Shown here: one piece after another, positions 36,712 through 46,389 of the stretch
Layout of the letters: every line of letters starts with the position of its first letter
Numbering within the stretch: position 1 is the first letter of the stretch
Source of the DNA: CAVPJW01 sp963705525
GTDB lineage: Bacteria > Acidobacteriota > Vicinamibacteria > Vicinamibacterales > CAVPJW01
Reading direction: 5' to 3'
NCBI GenBank assembly: GCA_963705525.1
Contig: CAVPJW010000003.1
Location: forward strand, 62,001 to 126,000
DNA: 64,000 nt
Made by a program: the position numbers and the translations under genes
The notes under the pieces: model-generated
What the model was told of the DNA's origin: nothing
What the model saw: the letters and a program-made list of their open reading frames with translations, nothing else
The model's database searches: none

Positions 36712-37816
36712 GTCCCAGCAGCCGGCAGGCGTCGGGCGCAATCCGTACCCACAGCCGCTCGCCCTTCGAAGGCACCTCCAGCCCCTGCACGCGAACGAGC
36801 AGCGACCCCGGCGCGCCGACGACGCGACACTCGACGAAGCTCCCCTGAAAGGTCACCTCATCGACCGTCACGTCGAACAGGTTGTCGCCTTCGTTCATCG
36901 ATCCGCGACCGATGGTGATGTCTTCAGGCCGCACGACCACGGTCACCTGTCCGGCGGGCCGAGCTCGTCCCTCTCGATCTGACCGAACGGCCAGTCGCAC
37001 GCTCCCGACGGCGATCTCGACCGTGCCATCCTCGCGGTCGCCGACAATCGTTCCCTCCAGCAGATTGGCCGCGCCCAGAAAATCAGCCACGAAACGCTCG
37101 CTCGGCCGCCTGTAAATCTCGAGAGGACTCCCCTCCTGGACGATGGACCCGCGATCCATGACCGCGATTCGGTCGGACATCGCAAGCGCCTCTCCTTGAT
37201 CGTGCGTCACGAACAGCGTCGTCATGCCCAGCGCCTCGATGAGCGCCCCCAGCTCCCGGCGCATGCCATCGCGAAGCCGGGCGTCGAGATTGCTCAGCGG
37301 TTCATCGAGGAGCAGCAGCCGCGGCTTCGAAACCACGGCTCTCGCCAGCGCCACACGCTGCTGCTGCCCACCGCTCAGCTGCGGCGCCGGCCTGGACGCG
37401 AGATCGGCCATCTGCACGAGGCGCAGAGCATCCAGCACTCGTTCCCTGATGGCGTCTTCGGTCAGCCGCGGTCTCTTGACTCGGAGCGGATACGCCACGT
37501 TTTCAAACACCGTCATGTGAGGCCAGATCGCGTAGGACTGAAAGACCATCGCGATCGGCCGCTCGTACGGTGCGAGATGCACGCCGGTTTCAACCGAATC
37601 GACCATGTGACCATCGATGACGATCTCACCCGCGTCTGGCCGCTCGAGTCCGGCAATCGAGCGGAGGGTCGTGCTCTTGCCGCAGCCGCTCGGCCCAAGG
37701 AGCGTGTAGAACTGGCCCGACTCGACGCTGAAGGTCACACTGCTGATCGCGCCGGTCCGGCCCCCGGTGGTGTCGAAGGACTTGCTGAGCGCACGGACCT
37801 CTAGCATCGCCGCCAT
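36701..37816 (-). CDS. ABC importer ATP-binding protein with TOBE domain (FbpC/PotA-like)
   Basis: ATG 37816 (MAAMLEVRAL) starts 2 nt after the permease stop. Walker A is GPSGCGKSTT, Q-loop MVFQSYAIWPHMTV, signature QLSGGQQQRVALARAVV, Walker B RLLLLDEPLSNLDARLR, and switch His FVTHDQGEALA. A C-terminal TOBE-type barrel (VVVRPEDITIG) completes the 371 residues. The family imports Fe(III), putrescine/spermidine or 2-aminoethylphosphonate. Long read-through upstream of the start is non-coding shadow of the permease. Confidence 0.93.
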   Translation of the reverse strand: MAAMLEVRALSKSFDTTGGRTGAISSVTFSVESGQFYTLLGPSGCGKSTTLRSIAGLERPDAGEIVIDGHMVDSVETGVHLAPYERPIAMVFQSYAIWPHMTVFENVAYPLRVKRPRLTEDAIRERVLDALRLVQMADLASRPAPQLSGGQQQRVALARAVVSKPRLLLLDEPLSNLDARLRDGMRRELGALIEALGMTTLFVTHDQGEALAMSDRIAVMDRGSIVQEGSPLEIYRRPSERFVADFLGAANLLEGTIVGDREDGTVEIAVGSVRLAVRSDREGRARPAGQVTVVVRPEDITIGRGSMNEGDNLFDVTVDEVTFQGSFVECRVVGAPGSLLVRVQGLEVPSKGERLWVRIAPDACRLLGLAL

Positions 37817-37818
37817 CT

Positions 37819-39531
37819 TCAGGCTTTCGACACGTCGGGCATCAGGACGCGGCGTCCAAGGAACGCCGCGACGAAGACAATCAAAATCATGACGAATCCG
37901 AGCGCGCTGGCTTCCGCCGCCCTTCCTCGCGCGTAGAGATTCCAGAGATGGACTCCCACCACGACATTTGCGGGGCGATAGAGAATCATGCCGACCGTGA
38001 ACTCGCGGAAGCAGACGATGACGAGGAGCAGCCACGATGCGATCGCGGCCGGCCTCACAAGCGGCACGATGATCCGCCAAAGGGTCGTCGCCCACGACGC
38101 ACCGGCAACGGCGGATGCGTCCTCCAGTTCTCGATGAATCTGGGTCATTGATGCCTGCAGCGTCCGCGACGCGACGGCCATCCGTCCTGCGTAGGCCACC
38201 GCGAGAATCCAGACGGTGCCGTAGATCGGAATCGGCAGATAGAGGTACACGAGGCCGATTGCGAACCCCATCACAATCACCGGAATGGTGATCGGCGCGA
38301 AGCAGAGAAAATCGAGAAGGCGGCGGCCCGGCGCCTTCGTGCGGACGATGAACCAGGCGGCGAGCGCCGCCAGCACGACGGCGATCGTGGCGCCGATGCT
38401 GCCCGCCATGAATGTGTTCCTGAAAGCAGCGCCCGTCACTGGATCCGCGAAGACCTCGGCGTACGATTCGAAGGATAGAGGACCCAGCACGCCGGCCGCC
38501 GAGCGTCCAGCCTCGGGAAACAAGCTCATGACTAACATCACCACCGCTGGACCTATCAGCGTCAGCGCCACGTAAGCAAGCGTCGCAATCAGACCGACCG
38601 ATCGCCACCGGCCGATCGTGTGCCGCCGGCCGCGATACGCCTTTCCTGTCACGGTCGCATATCGTCCGGCGATTCGCGTTGTGCGGTGATACAGGCCCAG
38701 CAGCACGAAGCCCAGGACGAACACGGGCAGCACGCTCGCGGCCAGACGTCCATAGTCGGGCAGGACGCCGGCCGGGTTCATCGCAAAAAACATCCAGCTG
38801 CTGAAGACCTGCACGTTGCCGGGAGTTCCGATGGCCAGCGGCACCTCCACCATCTCGAGCGTCAACGTCGTCAGGACGATGATCAGTGACAGTGTGGCCG
38901 GCCTGAGGACGCCGAGCGTGATGCGCCGGAACGTGGCCACAGGCCTGGCACCCGACGTGTAGCTCACTTCCTCGAGGCTCGGATCCACGCTTCGAAACGC
39001 CGCAGTCATCAGGATGACGCCGAGCGGTACGAGCTCCAGGCCCTGCACCAGCACCAGGCCGGCAAGCGTGTGAATGTCGAAGGGACCGGGTGCCGACAAA
39101 CCGAACAGCCGGCGGAGCTCCACGTTGACCAGTCCGGCGTTCGGCCCGAGCACGAACGACCAGGCGATCGCCTTGACGACCGTCGGGATGATCAATGGGC
39201 TGATGACGAGGACGAAGAGCGCGTTCGGAAACGGCACGTCGGTTCGCTCGATGAGCCACGCGAACGCGACACTCAGACACGACGCGAATAAGACCGCCGC
39301 GCACGTATAGACCAGCGTCGTCGGCATCACGGAGCGATAGAGAATGGGATCCCGGAAGAGCTCGACAAAATTCCCGATCGTCCACGCGGCTTGCGGCTCG
39401 AACGGCAGCGCATCCCGCGTATCGCGAAACGCGGTGACGATGAGGATCACGAGCGGGCCGGCCACGAGGTACACGACCAGCGCAAACGTTGCGGCGTAGA
39501 TAGTCTTCTGGGCGCTGACAGGAAACCGCAT
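37819..39531 (-). CDS. ABC importer permease with two fused TM domains (FbpB-like)
   Basis: ATG 39531 gives 570 residues; sequence upstream in frame is low-quality read-through. There are two homologous halves, each with about six TM segments and an EAA loop (LEEVSYTSGARPVATFRRITLGVLRP and LEDASAVAGASWATTLWRIIVPLVRP). This fused layout is typical of ferric-iron and some polyamine/phosphonate importers. It lies between its binding protein and ATPase. Confidence 0.92.
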   Translation of the reverse strand: MRFPVSAQKTIYAATFALVVYLVAGPLVILIVTAFRDTRDALPFEPQAAWTIGNFVELFRDPILYRSVMPTTLVYTCAAVLFASCLSVAFAWLIERTDVPFPNALFVLVISPLIIPTVVKAIAWSFVLGPNAGLVNVELRRLFGLSAPGPFDIHTLAGLVLVQGLELVPLGVILMTAAFRSVDPSLEEVSYTSGARPVATFRRITLGVLRPATLSLIIVLTTLTLEMVEVPLAIGTPGNVQVFSSWMFFAMNPAGVLPDYGRLAASVLPVFVLGFVLLGLYHRTTRIAGRYATVTGKAYRGRRHTIGRWRSVGLIATLAYVALTLIGPAVVMLVMSLFPEAGRSAAGVLGPLSFESYAEVFADPVTGAAFRNTFMAGSIGATIAVVLAALAAWFIVRTKAPGRRLLDFLCFAPITIPVIVMGFAIGLVYLYLPIPIYGTVWILAVAYAGRMAVASRTLQASMTQIHRELEDASAVAGASWATTLWRIIVPLVRPAAIASWLLLVIVCFREFTVGMILYRPANVVVGVHLWNLYARGRAAEASALGFVMILIVFVAAFLGRRVLMPDVSKA

Positions 39532-39574
39532 CAGAGGGCCGCGACCGACGGCCGATCGCGTCGCCGCATTTGAG

Positions 39575-40648
39575 CTACCGGGCCTCGCCAAAGAGGATCG
39601 GCCTGACCTTGTTCGAGAGTTCCACTCTGGACTTGGCCATGGCCAGCGTCTCGAACGACACCTTGACTCCGGATTCTTCGAGCATGCGGGCCTGGCGCGT
39701 CGGCGCGCCCGGGCGGGCGCTGACCTCGAAGGCGCCAACATCCATGGCGGCTTGTCCGTCGCGGCTCGCCGACCAGAGTGCCCACAGCTTCGCGGCATTC
39801 GGATGCGGGCTCGTGTTCAGCACGACCGCGGCGTGCTGCGTCGCGATGGTCGGATCGACCGCGTGCCAGGCGACCGGCTCGCGATAGGTCTGGCTGCGTT
39901 CGAGCACGAACGCCGGTGAATGCACGACTAGGTCCCGTTCACCGCGGATGAGCATCTGCACCGCAACGACGGGATCCGGCACCATGGCGACCTCCGTCGC
40001 GCGCAGCGCGCGCGCGTAGTCGAGCGCCCACGCTTCACCCTTGATGGTCCCGAGCCCTGCCACCAGGAACGGCACAGTCAGCGTCGTCCCCGCGACGCGC
40101 TGCTTCCAGCGAGGCGTGGTCAGTTCCTCCCAGGTCCTCGGCAAGTCCGCTGGCCTCAACCGGCGGGTGTCGTACATCAACCCGTACACGAAGTTGGCGA
40201 CTTTGAGCGCGCGGCCGCTGAAATCCGTGTCGGCCTCGGACAAACCGAAGGCCTTCAGCTCGTCCGACGTGAACGGCGTCAGCCAACCACGATCGTCGAG
40301 CGCCGTGACGCCCGCGTAGGGCCACCAGAGCGCATCGGCATCGCGACGACCCGCCCTGATTTCGGTGACGAGCCTCGCCGGCGCCTGATTGTCGGCAATG
40401 CCCGTCACCTTGATGCCAGGGAATGCCTTGGCGAATTGCTCGGGGAAATACTTGGCGACGGTGTCGGTGGACGGTCCCCAGAGCACGAGCTCGCCTTCGC
40501 GACGCGCGGCTTCATACAGCCGGCCTTTGACGTCGGCGGGATCGACCGCCGACGGTGTGTCTGCCGGCGACTTTGACGAACCGGGTTGGCCACAGCCGAC
40601 CGCGATCAGCAGGGGCGCAAGGATTGACAGGAGTCGCGACTGGATCAT
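39575..40648 (-). CDS. Extracellular substrate-binding lipoprotein (AfuA/FbpA-like)
   Basis: ATG 40648 begins MIQSRLLSILAPLLIAVGCGQ, with a lipobox at IAVGC. The 357-residue class-II binding protein has ELVLWGPSTDTVAKYFPEQFAKAFPGIKV, DADALWWPYAGV, NFVYGLMYDTRRL and TWEELTTPRWKQRV, which match the Fe(III)/thiamine/spermidine group. Whether it binds ferric iron, which would serve the Fe-dependent dioxygenases nearby, or an organic ligand cannot be settled here. Conserved tandem Tyr iron ligands are not obvious. Confidence 0.87.
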   Translation of the reverse strand: MIQSRLLSILAPLLIAVGCGQPGSSKSPADTPSAVDPADVKGRLYEAARREGELVLWGPSTDTVAKYFPEQFAKAFPGIKVTGIADNQAPARLVTEIRAGRRDADALWWPYAGVTALDDRGWLTPFTSDELKAFGLSEADTDFSGRALKVANFVYGLMYDTRRLRPADLPRTWEELTTPRWKQRVAGTTLTVPFLVAGLGTIKGEAWALDYARALRATEVAMVPDPVVAVQMLIRGERDLVVHSPAFVLERSQTYREPVAWHAVDPTIATQHAAVVLNTSPHPNAAKLWALWSASRDGQAAMDVGAFEVSARPGAPTRQARMLEESGVKVSFETLAMAKSRVELSNKVRPILFGEAR

Positions 40649-40655
40649 GAATGGA

Positions 40656-40790
40656 ACAGGTTCTACAGGTCCTTGTGGTCCTTGGATCCTCAAGGTCTGG
40701 TTCTTGAGGTGCTCCAGGTGCTGCTCCAGGACTTCGAGCAATCAGGACCGCACCTGAAACAATAGGACCTGAAGAACCTAAAGGACCCGA
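40656..40790. repeat. Intergenic inverted repeat, AGGTCCT/AGGACC variant (copy 2)
   Basis: The left half is rich in AGGTCCT, GGTCCTT, GGATCCT and GGTTCTT. The right half carries the complements AGGACCG, AGGACCT, AAGAACC and AGGACCC, giving a large imperfect dyad of about 135 bp. It fills the gap between the binding-protein start and the HpaD-like stop. The AGAACC words link it to the GTTCTTA family elsewhere in the window. Confidence 0.65.
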
Positions 40791-40793
40791 AGT

Positions 40794-41778
40794 TTACGTT
40801 ACAAAGTCCGGCCTGTCATGAAGCGGCGGAACGGCGGTCGGCATCAGCTCGCCGGTCTCGATCGATTCCACGAGCGAGGCTTCATCGAACCAGCTCGGCG
40901 GCGGCTTATGACCCCAGAACGTCGCACGCCGCGCGTCGTTGATGTGCCACTTGATCGGCTGCCAGTCCGCATCGGCGATCAAATAGTCGCTCGTATAGAG
41001 CTCGATGCGATTGCCGTCAGGATCGCGGACGTACAGGAAAAATGCATTGCTCAGTCCGTGCCGCCCCGGGCCTCGCTCGATCGAGTCCGCGTACCCGGCC
41101 GACGCCAGCACGTCACAGGCCCTGAGGACGCTGGACGTGTCGCACACCCAGAATCCTCCGTGATGCATGCGCGGACCAACGCCGTTCATCAACGCGATGT
41201 CGTGCACGTCCTGCTTACGCCGAAGCCACGCGGCCCAGAGCCGGTCGTGCTCGGTCACGGTGTATTCGGAGCACTGGAAACCGAGAGTGCCGGTGAACCA
41301 GTCGACGGCGCTCTGGACGTCGGTAACCTGGCAGTTGAAGTGATCGAGGCGCATGATGTGCGCGCCACGATAGAGATCGAATCTCTGCAGGAGCCGCTCG
41401 CGCTGCTCCATCTGGTGATAGAACTCGATCGGCAGACCGGTGGGATCCTGAACGCGTACGGCCCGTCCATGATGCTCACACCCGTCGGGCATCCAGCGCA
41501 CCGCGCATCCGCGCCGGGCTGTACAGGTCGGCAATCCGGTCCAGATCGGCGGCGTCGCCCACACGAAAGGCGATGTGTCCGACGCCGGGCGATTTGGCCA
41601 ACCGCAACACCAGGCAGTAAAGGTCGCGTTCCTCGAGCGCTCCCAGATACAAACGGTCCTTGTCGCGAGCCGTTTCGACAAAGCCGAGCGTGTCGACATA
41701 GAACCGTCGCGCGCGTTCGAGATCGGTCACACGAAACTCGACATGTCCGGCCCGGGTGATGCTCAACATCGCGATCAT
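40794..41778 (-). CDS. hpaD: Class I (VOC) extradiol dioxygenase, HpaD/homoprotocatechuate 2,3-dioxygenase-like, frame change near 41500
   Basis: The protein begins MIAMLSITRAGHVEFRVTDL at ATG 41778, overlapping the Rieske stop by 4 nt. It runs to DRIADLYSPARMR and then continues in another frame as WMPDGCEHHGRAVRVQDPTG. One indel between about 41485 and 41510 joins them. Both VOC modules are present. The Fe/Mn ligands fit the Arthrobacter enzyme: His in IMRLDHFNCQVTD, His in GPRMHHGGF and Glu in GNRIELYTSDY. ERGPGRHGLSNAFFLY is also highly characteristic. It cleaves 3,4-dihydroxyphenylacetate or a close analogue. Confidence 0.87.
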
Positions 41779-42955
41779 GCGCTCTCGGTGTCCAGCAGGT
41801 AGTTTCCCTGCTCGCGTCTCGAATCAGGTCGGCAGACGCGTCGCGAACGATTCCCATCGGATCCTCGCCGCGTTTGACTCGATCGATCTCACGCGCGACC
41901 ATCTTGCGCACCAGAATGACACCTCTGTCCGAGGTCGCAAGGTGGTCCAGCGCGTGAATCGCGATCGGCCGCTGACTGACGATGGCTTCCTTGTCGCCCG
42001 GCATTCGCTGATGCTCGTCTTCCGTCAGCTCCGACCAGAGCTTGCCCTTGTGCCGAGCACGCGGCGGCATCACCGGCTGGCCATCCACCTCCTGCACCCT
42101 GAGGAGCGAGTACATGCGAGTGTGCCGGTCGTCAATTGGCACGATCCACCCGATGTGGCCCGCCTTGCGAAACCCTTCCTGTCCTGTTCCGGCAGCGACG
42201 CTCGACACGATGCGGATATTGGGAACCAGAAGCTCGGTCACCCGCCGGAACATCCGACCATCCTCTAGACGGCGATCCTGCATCGAGCAGACACCGCGCT
42301 CCGTGGATTCCCAGGCGACGACGGGGCGTACGGCCAGCGCCGGGGAGAACTGTTCGCCGCTGAACCGGCTGTGCAGGACCATCACGTGAAAGGGATCCAT
42401 GACGTTCTCATAAAGCTGCAACCAGTTGCACTCGAGGATCTCACCGCCGCCGAGTCCGTAGCTCGTGCCATCGGCGACGATTCGTCCCTCGCCCTGCTCG
42501 ACGAGATCGTAGCGAGGCAACACCGGCATTCGATCGAGCGGTCCCATGTACGCGAAGATCAAACCGCCGTATTCCCGACAGGGATACCAGGGCTGCCGGA
42601 CGCGATCCTTGTAGGTGCTGTCGGCCGGCTCGCACGGCTGATCGAGACATCGGCCTTCGACATCGAACAACCAGCCGTGATAGCAGCAGCGAATGCCGCC
42701 CTGTTCGGCTCGGCCGTAGTAGAGCGACGATCCGCGGTGGCAGCAATGCTCGTCGAGGAGCCCGGCACGACCCTGGCCATCGCGAAACAGAATCAGATCC
42801 TCGCCGAGCACTCGAACGCGCTTCGGCAGCTCGCCGAGCGAGGACAGTCCGACGGGTTGCCAGAATCGCCGAAAGAGCTCGCCGCCAGCCGTGCCGGGAC
42901 CGACCTCCGTCATCTCTGCATCGTGGGGCGGTGTCGGACGCCCGTATCCAGTCAT
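41775..42955 (-). CDS. Rieske non-heme iron oxygenase, alpha subunit, frame change near 41815
   Basis: The Rieske site is CCHRGSSLYYG and CCYHGWLFD, and the mononuclear-iron site is ENVMDPFHVMVLH, as in phenoxybenzoate dioxygenase or vanillate demethylase-type oxygenases. The frame reads sensibly to DASADLIRD. The alternative frame gives QGNYLLDTESA and a stop at 41775, overlapping the next ATG. One indel near 41810-41825 restores a normal end. It may hydroxylate or O-demethylate the substrate before ring cleavage. The ferredoxin at 27119-27505 could be its electron donor. Confidence 0.86.
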
Positions 42956-42976
42956 AGTGAACTCACGGAGTCACGG

Positions 42977-43056
42977 AGTTCTTTGGGCTTAGTTCTTTGT
43001 GCTAAGTTCGAGCTACAAACCTCGACTAGAACTAAGTACCAAGAACCAGGTACTAC
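42977..43056. repeat. Intergenic inverted repeat of the GTTCTTA family (copy 3)
   Basis: The left arm has AGTTCTTTGGGC, TTAGTTCTTTG and GCTAAGTTC. The right arm has TAGAACTAAGTACC, AAGAACCAGG and TACTAC. It lies in the 115-bp gap between the Rieske start and the aldehyde-dehydrogenase stop, that is, inside what would otherwise be one operon. Confidence 0.7.
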
Positions 43057-43070
43057 CTCCGAACTTCATA

Positions 43071-44601
43071 TCACTCAATCCCAAACCTGGGTATCGCGTG
43101 CTCTCCGAGAGGGACGGCCACATTCTTGAGCTCGGTGTAGAACTCGAACGCGTACTCGCCGCCTTCACGGTGCGTTCCCGAACTCTTCACCCCGCCGAAC
43201 GGCGTCGGCAGGTGACGGACATTGTGACTGTTGATCCACGTCATGCCAGCCTGCAAGCCGAGCGCGAGGCGATGGGCTCGGGTCACGTCACGCGTCCACA
43301 CATAGGCGGCCAGACCGTATTTCACGTCGTTCGCCTGCTTCAAGGCATCGGCCTCGTCCGTAAACGGGATGGCGGTCAGAACGGGGCCGAAGATTTCCTC
43401 CTGCGCAATGCGCATCGAGTTCGAGCCGACGAGGAGCGTCGCCTCGAGATAATTGCCCTGGTCGCCGACACGTTTCCCTCCCGCGACGAGCCTCGCGCCT
43501 TCCTTCTGTCCGATCGCCAGGTACTCAGTGACCCTTGCGAAATGATCCGGATGGATCAGCGGACCCAGTTCAGTCGTCGGCTCGAGCGGATGGCCCACCT
43601 TCACGCGGCCCGCACGCTCCGCGACGCGAGCCGTGAACGGCTCGAAGATCTCCTGCTGGACGAGCAGCCTCGAGTTGGCCGTGCAGCGCTCTCCGTTGAA
43701 GCTGTAAATCTGAAAGACCGCGGCATCGAGCGCGCGATCGAGATCCGCATCGGCGAAGACGATCGCCGGACTCTTGCCGCCAAGTTCGAGAGACAGACGC
43801 TTGAGCTCCTGCGGCGCCGTTCCGCATCACGGCCGTGCCGGTCGTGGTCTCACCTGTCAGGCAAATCAGTGGAACGTCGGGATGAGAAACGAGCGGCGCG
43901 CCGGCTTCCTCGCCGTAACCCTGCACAACGTTGAAGACACCGGGCGGCAGATCCGCCTCGGCGACAATCTCGGCCAGCTTCCACGCGGTGAGGGGCGACC
44001 ACTCGGCAGGCTTCAGCACCACGGTGTTCCCCGCGGCCAGTGCGGGTGCGATGCGCCATGTGGACAGCATGAGCGGCGCGTTCCACGGCGTGATGATGCC
44101 GCACACGCCGACGGGCACGCGCACCGTGTAATTGATCCAGTCCGAGTCGACCGGATAGGTCCGGCCGTCCATCGCGCGCCCGGCGTAGTCGGCGTAGAAG
44201 CTGAAGTTCTCTGCCGCTCGTGAGACCTGCGCGCGGACGATCCGCAGAACCTGACCGGCATCGAGGCACTCGATCACGGCGAGCTCGTCGGCGTGCGCCT
44301 CGATGAGCCGGGCGATCTGCAGGAGGTGGCGGCGGCGCTCGCTCGCCCTGGTCCGCCGCCATGCGCCCTCGAAGGCCTGCCTGGCCGCCTTCACGGCCTC
44401 GCGCACATCGTCGGCCTGGCCGCGGTGGACGCGTGCGAGCGACTGGTTGGTTGATGGGTCGAGCGTCTCGAAGGTCTCGCCTCGAATGCCGGGCGCGAAC
44501 TTGCCGCCGATGAAATGCGGAATGTCCTGGCGCTGCAGTGTCCCGCGTACGCCCGCGATGAACGCCGCATCGATGGCGCCGGCCTGCTCATTGATCGTCA
44601 T
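43071..44601 (-). CDS. hpaE: Aldehyde dehydrogenase, HpaE-like, frame change near 43815
   Basis: ATG 44601 overlaps the FAH-family stop by 4 nt. The first frame runs through the cofactor domain (IITPWNAPLMLSTWRIAPAL, LKPAEWSPLTAW) to TGTAVMRNGA. The frame then shifts, and QELKRLSLELGGKSPAIVFAD, the catalytic FNGERCTANSRLLV and the C-terminus to IPRFGIE follow. One indel at about 43812-43820 reconciles them. NGERCTA is a hallmark of 5-carboxymethyl-2-hydroxymuconate-semialdehyde dehydrogenase (HpaE). With HpaD- and HpaG-like neighbours, the homoprotocatechuate route is a good assignment. Confidence 0.88.
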
Positions 44602-45347
44602 GCGAGCGATTCTTCGCGAATGTCGTTCTCGAGCACGCCCAGTCCCTCGATTTCGAGCCGCATCCGGTCGCCGGGGTGAACGTGGCTGATGCCCTTCGGC
44701 GTGCCCGTCAGGAGGACATCCCCGGGCTCGAGCGTCATGAAGCGGCTGATGTACTCGATGAGCTCAGGCACCTTGAACACCATGTCACGGGTGTTGCCTT
44801 CCTGCCTGAGCTCGCCGTTGACCCAGGCCTTGAGCCAAAGATTGTCGGGATCGCGGACCTCGTCGCGCGACACGAGGTACGGACCCAATGGGCCGAACGT
44901 GTCCCATCCCTTTCCGCGGATCGGGGGGCGGAACGTGTTCGTCACGAAATCGCGCACGACCAGATCGTTGGCAATGGTGTACCCGCCCACGTACTCGGGC
45001 GCGTCTTTCGCGGAAACCCGCCGGGCGTGGCGTCCGATGACAACCGCGAGCTCGACCTCGTAGTGCATGAACTGTGCGCCCGCCGGGTAGATCACCGTCC
45101 CGCGGTGAGGGAGTAGAGAGGTGTTCGGCTTCCAGAAGAGCGCCGGCTCTTCGGGAGGCTTCATGTCGAGCTCGGTTGCGTGATCGCGATAGTTGAGCGC
45201 GACGCCAATCACCTTGCCGGGCTGGACGGGCAGCAGGAACTGGACCTCGTCGGGATTGTAGCGGTCCCCGCCCGGCCCGATGAGCAGTCCGTTTGACAAG
45301 GCGCCGCTCACGATGCGTCCGCCAGCAAGAAATCGCGCTGTCTTCAT
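44598..45347 (-). CDS. hpaG: Fumarylacetoacetate-hydrolase family enzyme (HpaG-like)
   Basis: The 249-residue protein contains the FAH-fold metal-site residues: MHYEVELAVVIG (Glu-x-Glu), YTIANDLVVRDF (Asp), and RGKGWDTFGPLGPYLV (Lys). LLTGTPKGISHVHPGD follows near the end. Relatives include OPET decarboxylase/HHDD isomerase of the homoprotocatechuate pathway. It is followed by the HpaE-like gene with a 4-nt overlap. HpaG in enterics is two fused copies of this domain; here there is one, as in many other bacteria. Confidence 0.88.
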   Translation of the reverse strand: MKTARFLAGGRIVSGALSNGLLIGPGGDRYNPDEVQFLLPVQPGKVIGVALNYRDHATELDMKPPEEPALFWKPNTSLLPHRGTVIYPAGAQFMHYEVELAVVIGRHARRVSAKDAPEYVGGYTIANDLVVRDFVTNTFRPPIRGKGWDTFGPLGPYLVSRDEVRDPDNLWLKAWVNGELRQEGNTRDMVFKVPELIEYISRFMTLEPGDVLLTGTPKGISHVHPGDRMRLEIEGLGVLENDIREESLA

Positions 45348-45367
45348 CGTCGTCGATCGGCCTGAGA

Positions 45368-46282
45368 CTAGGTTGATGCCCGAACGCGGTCCGGCGCGCC
45401 AACGCCGATCAAGCCGTACGCTTCAGCCATGCGGCGCAGGCGCGCTTCGATCTCCGGAGTGGTCGGCCCGAGTGGAAGCCGCCATTCCTTTTCGATGAGC
45501 CCCATCCACGCGAGCACGGTCTTCAAGGGAATGGGGTTCGTATCCCAGAAGATGGCGTCGTTGGCTTCGAGCAGGCTGAAATGCAGCTCGACGGCTTCCC
45601 GATGACGACCCGCCCTGGCGTGCTCGTACATCCTCACCAGCTCGTCGGGCAGCCAGTTGCCCGTGGCGGCGATCATGCCGCGGCCGCCCAGCGCGAGCAT
45701 GGGATATGTCAGCGACTCGAACCCGCAGTAGACCGAGAACGCCGGACCGCAGCTCTTGATCGTCCACGAGACGACGTCGAGATCCTTGACGGAGTGCTTC
45801 ACTCCGACGATGTTCGGAAACGTTGAGGCCAGCCGCGCCAGCGTCGAGACCTGAACGTCCACGGCCGCCCGGCCCGGAATGTTGTAAATGACGAGCGGCA
45901 GGTCCGGGACCGCCTCGGCGACGGCCCCGAAGAAACGGTACAGGCCCTCCTGGTTCGGCTTGACGTAGTAGGGCGCGATGATCAGGCCTGCGGCGGCGCC
46001 TGCCCGGCGGGCGCCCCGCGTCAGCCGCAGCGTCTCTTCGAGATTGACGCTGCCCGTGCCCGCGAGCACGGGCGTCCTGCCGTTGGCGAATCGCACGCTC
46101 GCCTCGATCAGGTACTCGCGTTCGTCGATCGACAGCGACGCGGGCTCTCCCGTGGTTCCGCCGACGCTGATGCCGTGCGAGCCCGCATCGATCTGCCGGT
46201 CGATCAGGCCTTTCAATCGCGCGGCATCGATCTGGCCGTTCGAAAATGGCGTGACGAGCGGCACTATCGACCCTTCAAGCAC
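45368..46282 (-). CDS. DapA-family aldolase/hydro-lyase
   Basis: GTG 46282 has an AGGAGG Shine-Dalgarno six nt upstream. The 304-residue TIM barrel contains GTTGEPASLSIDERE, IIAPYYVKPNQEGLYRF, VIYNIPGRAAVDV (with the family Tyr) and the Schiff-base Lys in NIVGVKHSVKDL. Biosynthetic DapA is possible, but position at the head of an HpaG/HpaE/HpaD-like run favours a pyruvate-dependent aldolase or hydratase-aldolase of aromatic degradation, in place of HpaI. It is probably the first gene of this run. Confidence 0.85.
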   Translation of the reverse strand: MLEGSIVPLVTPFSNGQIDAARLKGLIDRQIDAGSHGISVGGTTGEPASLSIDEREYLIEASVRFANGRTPVLAGTGSVNLEETLRLTRGARRAGAAAGLIIAPYYVKPNQEGLYRFFGAVAEAVPDLPLVIYNIPGRAAVDVQVSTLARLASTFPNIVGVKHSVKDLDVVSWTIKSCGPAFSVYCGFESLTYPMLALGGRGMIAATGNWLPDELVRMYEHARAGRHREAVELHFSLLEANDAIFWDTNPIPLKTVLAWMGLIEKEWRLPLGPTTPEIEARLRRMAEAYGLIGVGAPDRVRAST

Positions 46283-46369
46283 CGGAATCCTCCTGAAAGC
46301 GGGCTGCGACCTAAAGCTTATTCGATTTTCCCGAAGTCGGGTTCGTCCATTCCGGCAGCCGTCTTCGCA

Positions 46370-46375
46370 TATAGT
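46370..46375 (+). promoter_or_regulatory. Candidate -10 element of the SirB1 gene
   Basis: TATAGT ends 14 nt before ATG 46390, in the divergent gap between the DapA-like and SirB1 genes. A transcript starting about seven nt downstream would have a very short leader. No good -35 hexamer is visible. Confidence 0.35.
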
Positions 46376-46389
46376 CTTAGGCCTTCCCG

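Noticed and set aside
36701..39385. 894-codon fusion of ATPase with a long N-terminal extension
   Set aside because: The extension is the permease gene read in another frame; the ATPase has a normal start at 37816.
41255..42955. 566-codon Rieske protein fused to a further C-terminal region
   Set aside because: The extra C-terminal part is the HpaD-like gene in the wrong frame after an indel; the alternative frame gives a normal Rieske C-terminus and an ATGA junction.
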